From: Metallyticus violacea
Lineage: Eukaryota; Arthropoda; Insecta; Mantodea; Metallyticidae
Direction of reading: 5' to 3'
Length of the DNA stretch: 64,000 bases
Assembly (NCBI GenBank): GCA_030762175.1
Contig: CM060831.1
Coordinates: 374,501-438,500, forward strand
Part shown: positions 33,130-44,575 of the stretch, in pieces
Position numbering within the stretch: position 1 is the stretch's first letter
How the letters are laid out: each line of letters opens with the position of its first letter
Notes under the pieces: generated by a model
What the model was told of the DNA's origin: nothing
What the model saw: only the letters and a program-made list of their open reading frames with translations
Databases searched by the model: none
Program-made: the position numbers and the translations under genes

Positions 33130-33640
33130 GGTACCCCGAGTATAAGTTCAGAAGGTGCAAGAAAGATTTGCTGCAGCCACCAGAATATCGCACAGTTTAA
33201 TTTACAGAATTGTGCGGGAGAAACAAGTGCATGAAGAGGGAGGAAGGAAGGGACTTGTTCTTTTGGCAGTCCGGGAAAGAAACACAATGCTCCACAAAAA
33301 CTAACCGAAATAGAGGATTTCGACAAGTGTGTAATTTGACGCAGTATATACAACTTCTATGCCGAAGAAAAGCTTTCTTACAATAAAAAGAATGTTACAG
33401 AAGTTGTGAGAAGATATACATTTTCAGGTAAATCTACAAGTCTTCGAACTATAATTAAACAATTGGGTTATAACTGGAAAATAACATTAAAAATCCGTCA
33501 CTCAGGAAATGCGTAAGCAAAGCGAATTCCACAGCAAACTGAATTTGTGAACTTTGATTATATTTTTGGTACCTAGAAAATATAATGGATGAATATTTGA
33601 AGAACAATTTTAAGCAAACTTTTCTTTCAAATCTCGCTTT
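33130..33640 (+). pseudogene. DDE_3-type (IS630/Tc1-like) transposase relic, N-terminal half
   Basis: Decayed plus-strand frames contain a helix-turn-helix-like SHSLIYRIVREKQ segment, then IEDFDKCVI...YNFYAEEK, then SLRTIIKQLGYNWKI. This order is characteristic of an abundant arthropod DDE_3 transposase family. The catalytic domain is not present. It lies inside the inverted-repeat element 30963-34086, which it probably once mobilised. Confidence 0.6.
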
Positions 33641-34092
33641 AACCCCCAATGGTTATTAAGGGTAACTTGCATTGCCACCCAGAAGTGACGTGACCTGAAA
33701 GGGTCGTCAGAGAAAATTTTGTATAAACAAAAACAACCCTCTTTTCCACTCACTTAAAATATTATGTCTACGTGTGCACGTTATAGATAGACAGAACTAT
33801 TGTGCTGATGAAGTATTGTTTAGTTTTAAGCTTAACAAACCCCAAACCATGCACCTTTTAGAATTTATTATGTCAGGATCTGGTGACTGTTAACCTGATG
33901 GTTTTGGGAAGTGTTTAACAATAACTCTTATGCCTAGACTGTGATTATTACCCCTCCTTGGGCATTACACTTGTATAAAAGGTATCTGAATTTATTCAGA
34001 GACAGGAGAGAAGCCTTGGTGCGTGCAGGATCCACGTCCAACTGTATAAGAAAACCCTCTAATAAATACTTATACTTTCAACAGTGTTGGGA

Positions 34093-34264
34093 CCGCTACG
34101 GGTGGCCGAGGTCGTTAAGGACTCGTGAGCGGGAGGTTTGGGGTTCCAATCCCGCAAGACCGTCCTCCCTGACGAGGTTTTTCCCAGGTTTTCCTCAGGC
34201 TCATAACTGGCAAATGCCGGGGAGGTACCCTAAACTTAGGCCTGGAACGCTTCCTTCCTTATAA
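34093..34264 (+). mobile_element. SINE family 2 (tRNA-Leu/Ser-like head)
   Basis: A tRNA-like head GGGTGGCCGAGG..GTTAAGG (A box) with GGTTCCAATCC (B box) near 34142. It is followed by a body CCTCCCTGACGAGG..TTTTCC and a tail ending CTTCCTTCCTTATAAA. Related pieces lie at 33041, 42965 and 63600. Confidence 0.8.
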
Positions 34265-34329
34265 AATATCCTTTCCCAATAGTAGTAGTAAAAACGGGCG
34301 TTAAACATTACTCAAAGAAAAGAACTCAA

Positions 34330-34745
34330 CCCATTTAAACGAAATCTTGACTCGTCTATGAAGAAAACAGCCTTCCATTGGCAGAGTAGTCAACTGAAAT
34401 GATTCTGAGCAAATCTCAGCCAGCCTTCCTTGTGCTTACATGTCTAAACCCTGCATTTCTCAGTCGTTTCTTACAGTCTGATCAGAAACCACCACTCCAG
34501 TTGTTGTATGCACATCATTTTGTAGATCTCTGGCTTTAGATTGATAGGACAAGATATCTATCCTGTACCATTGTTCCTTCTTCTTATGACCTTGTCCAGG
34601 CTGCCTCTTGTATCCACCTGTCTCTACATATTGCCTCCAAATTCTTTAAGTGGCAGAAGGGTTGACATGAAGTATCCTGGAAGCAAAGCAAATAGCATGG
34701 CCACCTTCAATCCACTCAACTGCTTGTGCAACTGATGTTTCATTC
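34330..34745 (-). pseudogene. Tc1-like transposase relic, N-terminal half
   Basis: The minus strand carries the paired helix-turn-helix layout of Tc1 transposases. NPSAT.RIWRQYVETGGYKRQPGQG (about 34665-34590) is followed by RDLQNDV...TGVVVSDQTVRKRLRNAGFRH (about 34530-34440). The catalytic region is not recognisable downstream, and several stops are present. Confidence 0.75.
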
Positions 34746-35422
34746 AAATGTCTCATTGCTCTGTATTTGTCTCAGGGAACACAAAATAACAATTTCCTAC
34801 CACAGATTGCCGTGTAAACCTGTTTTCAAAAAAATAAGTTAATGAGCACTTACTTTGGTTTCAACAGTTTTTGAAACTTCACTAATTCATTCACAGAAAA
34901 AGTAACAAATCTTTGAGGATCTTTATTTTAGTTTTAAACAATACTTCAAAACAACATCTGTCAAAAATTACATTGTATGAATATTTATTTTGGGGCTTTG
35001 ATTTAAACATGTGTTCCTCTATATTTTTGAGCAGTATGTATAAACTTTTATAAAAATATTCTTAAAATTTATCATTACTGGGCTATTTTGCCATGATCAT
35101 TAATTTAAACTAATTTAAAATCCAGAGTATCTGCCAATGCTACAATTGGCATCATCAGCGGGCGAAAAATGCTTGGTACAGGCAGAGGTACATGTATATA
35201 TGCAACAATGTAGTTATAAAATAAAGTATAATATACAAGTTTCAATTAATGGCATCAAAATTCATAAGCAATTTGACAAACACATTTGTATTTAAGTATA
35301 CAAATAAGTCCAGATTAGGCGACACTAAAGCCATTAACTATGGCTTGTTTGTATATTTCAAAAACTTGACTGTTTCTAAATTCTTTTATTTTACAACTTT
35401 TATGAAGTATTTACATTTGATA

Positions 35423-35690
35423 GCCGGCCCTGGTGGTATAGTGGTAACCATACTTGCCTTTTAAACTCACGATCACAGGTTCAAACCCGACCAGGATGGA
35501 TTTTTTCCGACGTAAAAATTCTAAGCATGGCTTCCTTCAGAAGGGAATTAAAGCCATAGGTCCCATGTCATACATTTACGGCATGATAAAGAACCTCAAG
35601 TCTGAAAGAAGAGGCCCCTGAGCAAAACTTGTCAGCCGTTTCATGCCCTGAATTGAATGAAGAGTGTCCATAAATAAATCAAATCAACAA
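35423..35690 (+). mobile_element. SINE family 1, full-length copy
   Basis: Head GGCCCTGGTGGTATAGTGG, B-box-like GGTTCAAACCC near 35478, the family body and tail CCATAAATAAATCAAAT. An older copy than that at 10848. Confidence 0.85.
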
Positions 35691-35867
35691 TTTACATTTG
35701 ATCTATTCTATACAAACATTTTTCTATCAAATAGCTATTAAGTTTGTTTCTAAAATCTGCCCTGCTAGTCAATTAGAAATACTGACTGTTCCATATGAAT
35801 ATATGAGTATACTGTACCTATTGACATTTTATATAATAAAAAAATAAAGAAAAATGTGCACTAAACT

Positions 35868-35871
<4 letters not shown>

Positions 35872-35913
<42 letters not shown>
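35872..35913. repeat. Poly-A tract of 42 bases
   Basis: An uninterrupted A run. It may be the tail of a retrocopy, but nothing recognisable lies upstream. Confidence 0.9.
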
Positions 35914-35915
<2 letters not shown>

Positions 35916-36198
35916 AAATCAACATAGACCAGATTTAGCAGTATCCTGTTACCAAAAATAAGTTTATTATGAGTGCACTTTAATACACAGCACTCTTCCC
36001 TCTAATGCAAAAGGTCTTAGCTAACTTTGGTAAATCCTTCAGAACTGCTCTTAAAAAATATCTGTGTGAAAAGGCTTATCATTCTATAGATGATTATGTA
36101 AATGACAATACATCATATTGATGTATAACTTAAATATAAACTTGATATTAATCTGTTGTAACTAATAAATCCTATTTTTATAAGTCTTAATAACTGTA

Positions 36199-38524
36199 TG
36201 AGGGGCATTCAAAAATGTTTGCAAGTGTCACCTTAAAGTCTAAAGACTGAATTCGAAAACTTATCCTCACAATCCATCAAAGAACTCTCCATTTCTCTTC
36301 ACATAGATGGTGCAACCACTTGTCAAAAACACTACAGTACCCGGACTGAAATATCAACAACAGAGCTGAATTTATAGTTTGAACAAAGACCTGTACTCAT
36401 TTTAAAGGCTTTCCAGCAATGTAAAATTTCACTCAAGGAAACAACCAGAAGCCATGGTGCAATGTCAGGGATGGAGGGTAGATATTCAAATAATTGGACT
36501 TTGGCAACTTACAGTTTCCTCAAATCTGCACCTGTTCTGTGAGGAGATGCATTGTCATGCAATAGCAAGAGCCTTGAAGTTCCTGTCTTTGGATGCCATC
36601 GCCTCAGTTCTTCAAATAAAGGATCCAAAATATAAGTGCCATTGTATTCTCCACTCATTGTCATTTCATCTGGCATACAGTCAACCACTTCATATGAAGT
36701 TGTTCATAGTTGAAGAAAAAGGTGAACATTAGCTTCCAAGAATGAAAATCTTGTCAAAGAACAACTGTTTTTTGGTCATTCTCACTTACCTACATGCAGC
36801 TCTGAGTTTTATTTGCAGTGGCATAATAATAAAACAAACTTACATCACCAGTGTATATATCTGTCAAACATTTAGGACCATTTGGTGAAAACTTGCTCAG
36901 CAGTTTCCTTGTGCATTCCTTTCTCCTCTTCATTGATTAGGGAATGTGGAACCCATTTTGTATAATTTTTTGCAGCTTTATAAATGTTCATGGAGATATA
37001 CTGCCAATGCTGTCAACACTGATACCCACTTCCATACTTAGAAGTTCAATATAATATGTTGATTTTTCTCCACCAAGTTACTCACTTTTGAATTTGAGAC
37101 AATATAAAATGGCTTTAACCCCATGTTTATATTTATTTAGATAGCACAATTAATTATATGGATTGTAAACCTTAGAGTAATCAATTTGTCAGTCTATGTG
37201 TATGTATATTTATCATTAAGTCTTTTAGGTATTTCGAAAGTAAGAGAGTAACTTGTTTACCAGGCTTTTAGACATAAGGCAGATAGAGTGTATTGTAAAA
37301 GGGGACGAGAAAAAGCAGATGTCCTTTACTTTGTATTAAGAGTCATTGTGGGCAAAGGGTCTGCCTTAAGAGTTTGAAAAACTGATAGGGTCAGGTGGTT
37401 AGTTATTGAGTAAAAGGACAGAAAAAGGCTGGTTTTGTGAAAAGACAGAACAGACTGGTCAATTATCATCTACTGACGCCACGGAACCTTGTGGGTGTCA
37501 TAAATTGCACTTGACATTAGACGAGGACACACAGGGAAAAAGGGGGTGCAATAGAGAGGAGAGAGGCATTCGCATTCGACCAGAGCACTTCGAGAGACCG
37601 TTTTCGTAAGAGGCGACGTAAAACTATTAACTGATAGCTAGTGTGCCGCGAGAAGGAGAGTAGTGTTGAGGAAGATACTGATTGGACATTTTATATAGAC
37701 TAGAATTTATTAAGCGAGTTGCAAGCAAACTCATACGTTTTCTCAAAATCTTAAAGGCGACCCTCGAACACCTAACTCAATTTTACTATAAATAACTGGT
37801 CTTGTTTTAAGGAGTTCTACTTGTGTTCATTAAGTTCCTAGTCCTCCCCCTTGGACCTGATTAGGCCATAAAATTCCAGCACTCACCGAAGCTAGCCCGG
37901 GATTGCAGTAATGTTAGGCGGCAGAAGAAGAGGAGGTCAACAACTATCCATTAATTAATTTAAATCAACAAAACCCTCCCCCACTCATCGAACTCAGATC
38001 CAACTTTGAGGCGAAACAGCACATTACGACTGCAAATGGCGCCCAACTGTGAGGCCTAACTCTTTTATTTCGACTGCAAACGACACCCAACTGCGAGGCC
38101 TAACTAAATAACTTTTAATATTACGACTGCAAATTGTTCTCTCATTCACAGCTTCCAAACACTGGCCAGAGCAAGAGCTGTCCTTCAAAGTTTCTTGCCC
38201 TTCTTCAAATGATTAAATTCATCTTGCAATGGTATCAAATGGATACACTTGATCACCACGAACAGCTAACAGGTCTTTGTAGATATTTTTTTCCTCTTTC
38301 ACCTAGCTTATAGTGTGTGAAAATGTCGAATATAAAGTTTTCTTTAGAAATATTATTTGTGACTTTTCACCAGCTATTGACATAGACTCAACAGACTGTA
38401 TGACAGTGACTATGCATATTTTGATAGCTTAAGGTCCACTGTTGCCAGATGCATTAGTTATATTTTTGTAGACATTATTGTCCAACAGTGCTAGGCTGTT
38501 GCAAAACTTTTTGAGTGCCCCTCA
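36199..38524 (-). mobile_element. Mariner element relic, interrupted by an LTR element
   Basis: The ends TGAGGGGCATTCAAAAA (36199) and TTTTTGAGTGCCCCTCA (ending 38524) are inverted and flanked by TA on both sides. On the minus strand the transposase N-terminal part is at 38300-38150 (GDQVYPFDTIARWI..FEEG) and degraded catalytic parts are at 37030-36540 (a TGDVS segment in place of TGDES, and a broken HDNA segment). Removing the insertion at 37164-38132 leaves about 1.36 kb, normal for mariner. Heavily mutated. Confidence 0.8.
37164..38132 (+). mobile_element. LTR-like element with tRNA-Lys-type primer-binding site
   Basis: The segment begins TGTAAACC and includes a TATA-like TTTTATATAG near 37688. 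It reaches CTGCA at 38030-38034, followed two bases later by TGGCGCCCAACTGTGAGG (38037-38054), a good match to a tRNA-Lys primer-binding site. The end motif CGACTGCAAA and a weaker PBS-like CGACACCCAACTGCGAGG recur at 38068-38095, and CGACTGCAAA again at 38124. ATTG at 37162-37165 and 38133-38136 may be a target duplication. No gag or pol is present. Confidence 0.55.
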
Positions 38525-38949
38525 TAGCATGAATTTTTGGAATACTCTGAAAATTAAACTAAACTAAACTCAATATTCCATGAGTTTTGGGCCACATCCA
38601 CATCAAATTCAACTAACTTAGATAACTTTCTGAAAGAAGGGGGTTCAAATTTCTGGCCTGTAGCTCTATATATCATGATTCTTGGGGTCAGAAGCTCCCC
38701 TGTAGCAGGATATAGGACAATGAAAATGAAATTGTTTTAGCCAATAAACTATAGAAGAAATAACATAAACCAGTATTCTGCATTTAAAATATTTCTGGTT
38801 ACTTTATGATATTTATGCATGACTTCTGCTCTCTTCTTCAGGATGCATGTATGGACTTGCTGAAGAGTGAATATATATCCTCAATATACAGTGCCATTCG
38901 AAACCATCACAGCTATGCAACTTTCATCTGACATCAAATCCCAAAAATC

Positions 38950-39300
38950 CACTACTAATGGTAAGTGAACATTTAGAATTATTTTTAATATAATTACAAT
39001 AAAATAAATTTACAACTTACAACCCAAAATATGGTCTAATAAAAAGAAAGGTTTAAATACATGCATTAGATATACGACATACAAATTTTGGTATGAAAGT
39101 TCAAGACATGTATCTATTACACTTGATGCAATTGCCACTTGGGGCATTTAAAAGTCATTATTTTGTTAAAAAAGTGCAAGACTAATAAATAAAACAAAAT
39201 TATTCCAAATATAATTTATACATAAAATATTGAAGTACTTTTACAAAATAAGTATGATAAACATTAATAAATTGGAATCTGCACTGTGAAGCCAATCATA
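38950..39300. other. AT-rich sequence, no gene recognised
   Basis: Lies between the mariner relic and the second Penelope-like fragment. No domain or repeat was identified. Confidence 0.4.
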
Positions 39301-39309
39301 TAATTGATA

Positions 39310-39738
39310 CTATTGTATGATCTATAGATTTAATGTTAAAAACTTATTGGCAGACAATGTTAATGACAGTATTCCACAAGAGAAAAAAGTGGGTATTTAC
39401 AAAAAAATTGTACAGAATGTGAAAAAAATCTACTTTGGAAAAACAAAAAGAAATATTGGCACATGGCTAAAGGAGCATTTCAGGAACATAAAGAACAAGC
39501 AAATCATTTTTGGACACAAAATCACAACATGGTGAATAAAGCAAAATTATTCAAATCAGTACAAGGACCTACGGTACTAGCAACCTGGGAGAAAATCTAC
39601 ATCTACAAATATGAAGGCAGTCTAATGAACTTCAATGCTGCCGAGGATGAAAACATAAACTACAAGTTTATTACACTGCCATCAGAACAGAATACACATT
39701 CCCACAGCTCAACGAATTATCCAACAATTGAATTTTAG
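39310..39738 (+). pseudogene. Second Penelope-like element family, GIY-YIG domain, frameshifted
   Basis: The GIY-YIG endonuclease cuts target DNA for Penelope-like retroelements. The first frame (39317-39535) has VGIYKK and, after the usual spacing, KIYFGKTKRNIGTWLKEHF (GIY..YIG with Phe for Ile, then a conserved His). The second frame (39463-39738) continues with HFWTQNHNMVNKAKL, a helix ATWEKIYIYKYE and an acidic tail to TAG 39736-39738. The overlap shows a single frame change near 39465-39530. The reverse transcriptase is missing. A hammerhead-like motif starts directly after the stop. It is distinct in sequence from the Penelope-like copy at 19.3-21.4 kb. Confidence 0.75.
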
Positions 39739-39769
39739 CTGATGATGAGAACCAAATTGTTCTCAAAAC
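39739..39769 (+). ncRNA. Hammerhead-ribozyme-like core, one base off consensus
   Basis: CTGATGA (39739-39745) matches the hammerhead core. It is followed by a perfect 7-bp stem TGAGAAC/GTTCTCA with a 6-base loop and then AAAAC, where the consensus is GAAAC. Penelope-like elements are known to carry hammerhead motifs. Stem III and the cleavage site were not located, and the changed G suggests an inactive relic. Confidence 0.45.
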
Positions 39770-40329
39770 TGGTTCCATACATTATGACAAGTAAGTGAAG
39801 CATTAAGAGTGTGTAGTTCAACTAAATCATACAATAATATCAATTTTATGATACACATGTTGAAAGTAATTCTATTTTTCTTATCAGACTTTTCTCAATA
39901 TTGCCTTTAGCCTCGTTTTACAGATATCCTTCCTACTCATAAAATAAAATATGATCTTTTGCATTCATATTATAAATATGAGCAAAAGTAAAAAATTGCA
40001 CTTTTAACATAACATATCTTTAGGTTCATTACACTACTTCCTGCACACGCATGCCTAAAGTTGGTATAGCATGGTCACACAATCAAAGTTTAACCTTAAT
40101 TGCATCATTTTCCTTGGTGCTGTGACAATGAAACAGGGTTCTCCTGTAGCAGTGTGCAGTGACTCAATTTCTTTGGTTTGAAGTGCATCAGGGGCTGAAA
40201 TTTATCGGAGACTTTCAACACAATACAGGGCAGTGCTGTATTATATGAAGTGTGTATGAGTGAGTCAAAGAACTGACAGATAGTTGTAACACACAAAGAT
40301 GGAGCCTGTTCTCTGCAGATTAGTCAGAT

Positions 40330-40920
40330 TCTGCCTCTCAAATCATTCACAACAAGCTTGGCTTCCATAAGGACTGTACGAAAAGATCTAAGAGATCAAG
40401 CATATTATGGAGCATTAGTCAAGATCTGCAATGCTTACTTGACTGCAAAGGCAATGAAGGCACAGAACTTTAGAGCAGAATAATCACAGGAATGAAACGT
40501 GAGTCTGTCTCAAGGAGCCAGAATCTAAACACCAGAATATGCAGTAGAAACATCCGGGATTGCCAACAAAGAAGAAATTCAAAAAAGGTGAAGCTAACTA
40601 TTTTTTTGGACTCAAAAGGACATGCATTGGAAGACCAACTGAACTGACTAGCTGTGTGCCATCAATAGTGCATGTTACAGTGATTTGCTTACCACAATCT
40701 GAAGTCAGCATTTTGCACCGAACACCAAGGCCAATTATGAAAGAAAGTGCTGTTATTGCATGACAATGCAACAACACACATGACTGGCCAGATTGTTGAA
40801 ATCATTAACCATTTGGGTTTTGAGGTGCTGAAACACACTGCCTACATCCCAGATCTCACCTATTTTGATCATCATCTCTTTGGGGAGCAGTCCAGATACT
40901 GGACGCCAGCAAAAATGAAG
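40330..40920 (+). pseudogene. Mariner transposase relic
   Basis: Plus-strand frames contain a decayed IIHNKLGFHKDC-type segment near 40345, mid-domain pieces near 40500-40620, and then LLLHDNATTHMTGQIVEI..LGFEVLKHTAYIPDLTYFDHHLFG (40747-40900). The last carries the second (HDNA) and third (PDLTYFD) catalytic Asp regions. Stops and shifts throughout, and no inverted ends were found. Confidence 0.7.
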
Positions 40921-41469
40921 ATTTTGGGTAGTAAAATAATTATGATAATAATAAATAAAATTAATGAATTATAACTATAATTACCATATTACATAAATCT
41001 AATGTTCATCCTTTTGTTCAAATGCAGTATTCAAAATTGTGGTGTGCATTAGTTTCAATATTAGATTCAAGTGCAAATTTGAGCCATAGTTTGCCGGTAA
41101 CTTCTTTATATTTATCATTTATTACATCATAATGAATTGTTGCAATTCTCTACTTCATTACATTTATTGTTGACCTATTATTATAGAGAGCATTTGAATA
41201 GTAGACAGTCACAAAATAATGAGCAAGCAGAGAAGAACATATAATCAAGATCATGAATGAGTTCAACTACACACTCTTATTGACTCCATTTACTTGTTTA
41301 TATGTAGCACATGTTTCACGAACCCTTGTTCACATCTTCAGCTACCCATTGACTGTTGAGATGATTAGCTTCACTGTACAAGTTCCAATTTGTATTTCTA
41401 GAGAACATCTTATGATATTACTTTCAAGCACAAAGTAAATTCTTTATGCTGGAAAAAATAGTAACAGAA

Positions 41470-41935
41470 AGGCAGAAAGAGAACTGAATGTAGCTGAGAT
41501 TAAAGTTCACTTGTAGCAGCCACAGAAACTGGCATTATTTGCAACTAAAGCTAGTAGGAAGAAATTCACTGGTACTTGCCAATAAAGACATACTGACATT
41601 GAAGAAAAAGTTTTGGAATTCCTGCATGAAAGGAGGAAGAACATGCAACCTGTGACTAGTAGTACCATAAGAAATAGCTTTTTCTTCTTTGATCTATGCC
41701 TCCTGGCAATAACAAGAGTGGTAGATTTTGTTCTAAGTGCTGCAAGATGTTAACAATAGTCCACTTATAAATTCTATGTACTGATCATTTTAGAAGCAGA
41801 CGGGCTTATCTCTAAGATGCCGTACAACAATATTCCAAAACATTTTTATGATTTTAAGTTTCAAATTTGGGCTGTGCATTACATTTTATGGCACATTAGA
41901 TTCAGGTAATTATGGTAATTGTAAAAGTAAAGATA
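41470..41935 (+). pseudogene. Pogo/jerky-like transposase relic (CENP-B-type HTH region)
   Basis: A plus-strand stretch TDIEEKVLEFLHERRKNMQPVTSS (41590-41670) and GLSLRCRTTIFQ (41800-41835) have the order and spacing of the CENP-B-type helix-turn-helix of pogo/Tigger transposases, where 'SLRRRTT' is highly conserved. The DDE domain is absent. Confidence 0.5.
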
Positions 41936-41939
41936 TTTA

Positions 41940-42855
41940 AGAAGTATTTTGAAGTATAAGTGAAATATAATAATTTATTCTTACTGATCAGTAGCAATTG
42001 TTGTTCAATTATAAGTTATGGTTAAAGATAACTGTAGTGGTGGTTTGTTTATTTATAGTATTAGTGTTGTAGTTTAAAAATCTGTAGAATTTAAATTGTA
42101 TTGATAAATATAAAAGAGGAATAAATAACTATGAGGAAACTCACAGACTGCAGTTCACCTAACCATCAATTGATATACTGCAAAGTCACACATTACAATT
42201 CATCTGTCATTTGACAAACTGCAATTTGTAACAGTTCTATCCGATATAAATAAAATTTAAGTTTTGTACATTTATTCACTGCAATACTACATACAGCAAA
42301 ATTGTCCTTTGTTTTAAAACATGACATAATAGACATTTGACATACGGCGATTTCTAACATTTCTATATTGTATAAATAAATTTACTTATTATTATACATT
42401 TTACCTAAAGCAGTGCCAAAAAAAAAGTGTTTTTTCATATAACAGTATGCATTTGTTGGCATGCACAATTTTTTAATAACTACATAATGTTTATAATTTA
42501 TATTTGCATAATTATTTACAATGTGAAATTAAGACCACATGCTCTAAATGTTACAAATCACAGTATGTCAAACGTCTGTTAACATATTTTAAAACTAAGG
42601 TGAATTTTTCTGTTTGTATAGCAGTAAGCAAAATGTACAATACTTCAATTTTAATTATAAGGCTTTTTCGAGGAGATTTATTACTCTGTGGACTATTTGT
42701 TGATGCGATTTTGCTTATGCGGCATGTATTTTAATGCATTTTCAATATAAAAATATCAGAAGTCATTATTTTTATCTGTGCTTCAAAGATAAACTGTACA
42801 AAGATAGTACTGTAACAAATTGCACTATATCAAATGATTGCTAAGTAAATGGCAG
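41940..42855. other. AT-rich sequence, no gene recognised
   Basis: Short frames only, with several CTGCAA/GCAATTTG-type short echoes but no clear repeat unit. Confidence 0.4.
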
Positions 42856-42857
42856 TT

Positions 42858-43145
42858 TTTTTTTTTTTTTTAATGTCAGTTTTAACTACTGAGGCATCAC
42901 AGGCGATGAACACTGGTGATACATGAGATTGGGAATTTATTCTTTTTTTTTAAATATATAAAGGAGGAAGCCTTCCAGGCCTAAGTTTAGGGTACCTCCC
43001 CCAGCATATGCCATTTACAAGGACTGAGGAAAACCTGGAAAAAACCTCAGTTAGGGAGGACGGTCCTGGTTGGAATTGAACTCCAGACATCCCATTAATG
43101 AGTTTGTGCCTTAAGGACCTCAGCCACCCATGGTGGTTTCCAGTG
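42858..43145 (-). mobile_element. SINE family 2, composite copy
   Basis: 42960-43145 on the minus strand matches the SINE at 34093 (head around 43130, GGTTTTTTCC body, GCCTGGAAGGCTTCC tail). The adjoining 42865-42930 (GAGGCATCACAG..GATGAACACTGGTGATACA) is shared with 63520-63570, so the two together form a larger dispersed repeat. Confidence 0.65.
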
Positions 43146-43149
43146 TGTA

Positions 43150-44570
43150 ACTTTGCAGTATGTCAAATGATGGTTTGGTGAAATGGAATTTATCAAATAT
43201 CCGGGAAACATAAATAACATTTAATCTGAAATATTATGTATTGATATATATATAGAATCAAGTCATCAGAATGTAAGCATTGCAGAATAAATAAATGAAA
43301 AAAAAAAAAAAAAATAATAAAATAAAATCCTTTGGACCCTCTAAGTTGCTTTATGATGTCATCAATTTTCTATGGATGAAGAAGTGAGAGAAAGGTGCAT
43401 AAATAAATGACTGCATAAGCAACTATAAACTTTCTTTTGGAGGAAATATGGACCAAGTGTATTGAAAAGGAAGGAGACTGTAAAAAAATTATGTACTTCT
43501 TGAATCTCTAATTTGGGGAAAACGAGTGCAAATAATTTTTCACTTTCCCTTTATTATTTATGCCATTTGCCCTAGTTTTCATGCATGGGCTGTATTATTT
43601 TTTTTAATTTAATTTATAAAATTTTGTAATTATTAATTGATTTTTTTTTTTTTTTGCATTTTCAGGCTTTGACAACTGGTCCAGGATGTGTAGAAATTCA
43701 TCAGTTACAAAGTGAATATAGCACACAAAAATAAAAGACACACAAAGGGATTTGGCAACATTTTCACAGTATGTTAGCATAATTTAGGATGAGCTGTTTT
43801 TTTGCAATTGAAAACTTTGATGGGAACACAGTTATAGTAACACGAGCAATATGTCTAGGGGGATGAAATATTTTCACTGAAGGTAGCAACTACAATGAGA
43901 AGTTATTTTGTAAGTGCTTTTCTTTTGTACACATTTTCACTGAGAAAGAAAGTAAGTGAACTTCCATTTATTCTAGTCTTATACAAAAAAAGAGCTTAAT
44001 GATTGTTATGTAAGCTTAACATGCATAGGAATGTCAAAAGAGCATTAAAAACACGTTTCTGTGTATATATTATCACTCTTGCATTGTTTTACGTACGTAT
44101 TTCAATAATCATTACAAGTGAAAATCCAAAATCATGACCTTGACTCGTTCTGTGGGTTCATTCCAATGAAAATGAAACAAAAAGGTTGCCTATAGAAACA
44201 CTAAAAATGCTGCAGAAATTCTCTTAAATCTCTATAATCACCAATCAAGTTCCCAGCTGAAAAAATTAATCTTCATCATGATAATATCTGCCCTCAGGGT
44301 GCAACTATCATCCAAAACATTTTAGGATCTTAGAATCATAATAATTTATGAGGACTAGTTAATAAAGATTAAGAATGATTTTTTTTTGCTCATCACCCAG
44401 CGAAAATTAGGTAGTGAAACAATTTTTCATAGGAGGAGCAGATCTCATGCAATTGATGGGAAAAATTGGTAGTGTGTACAAATATGCTTCTTTGTACAGG
44501 ATGACAGCAAAGAGTGGCTGAGTAAAATGGAGTCACTTCATAATGAACAGTGTGCACCTTTTGTATAAGG
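43150..44570. other. AT-rich sequence, no gene recognised
   Basis: Several poly-A/poly-T runs (near 43300, 43640) and no coding signatures. Confidence 0.4.
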
Positions 44571-44575
44571 GTCAT

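Larger units (their letters stand above)
30963..34086. mobile_element. DNA transposon relic with ~400-bp terminal inverted repeats
   Basis: About 30963-31375 and 33655-34086 are inverted copies of each other. They share, in mirrored order, 'TTATTTATTA..GGGTTTTCTT', 'GGCTTCTCTCCTGTCTCTGAAT', 'GGTGCATGGTTTGGGTTTGTTAAGCTTAA', 'GTGGAAAAGAGGGTTGTTTGTT' and 'GACCCTTTC.GGTCA'. The interior contains a DDE-type transposase relic (33130-33640), so the whole is best read as a Tc1/IS630-class element with long inverted ends. The interior also holds a (CTT)n tract at 32098-32133 and a SINE fragment. Confidence 0.75.
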
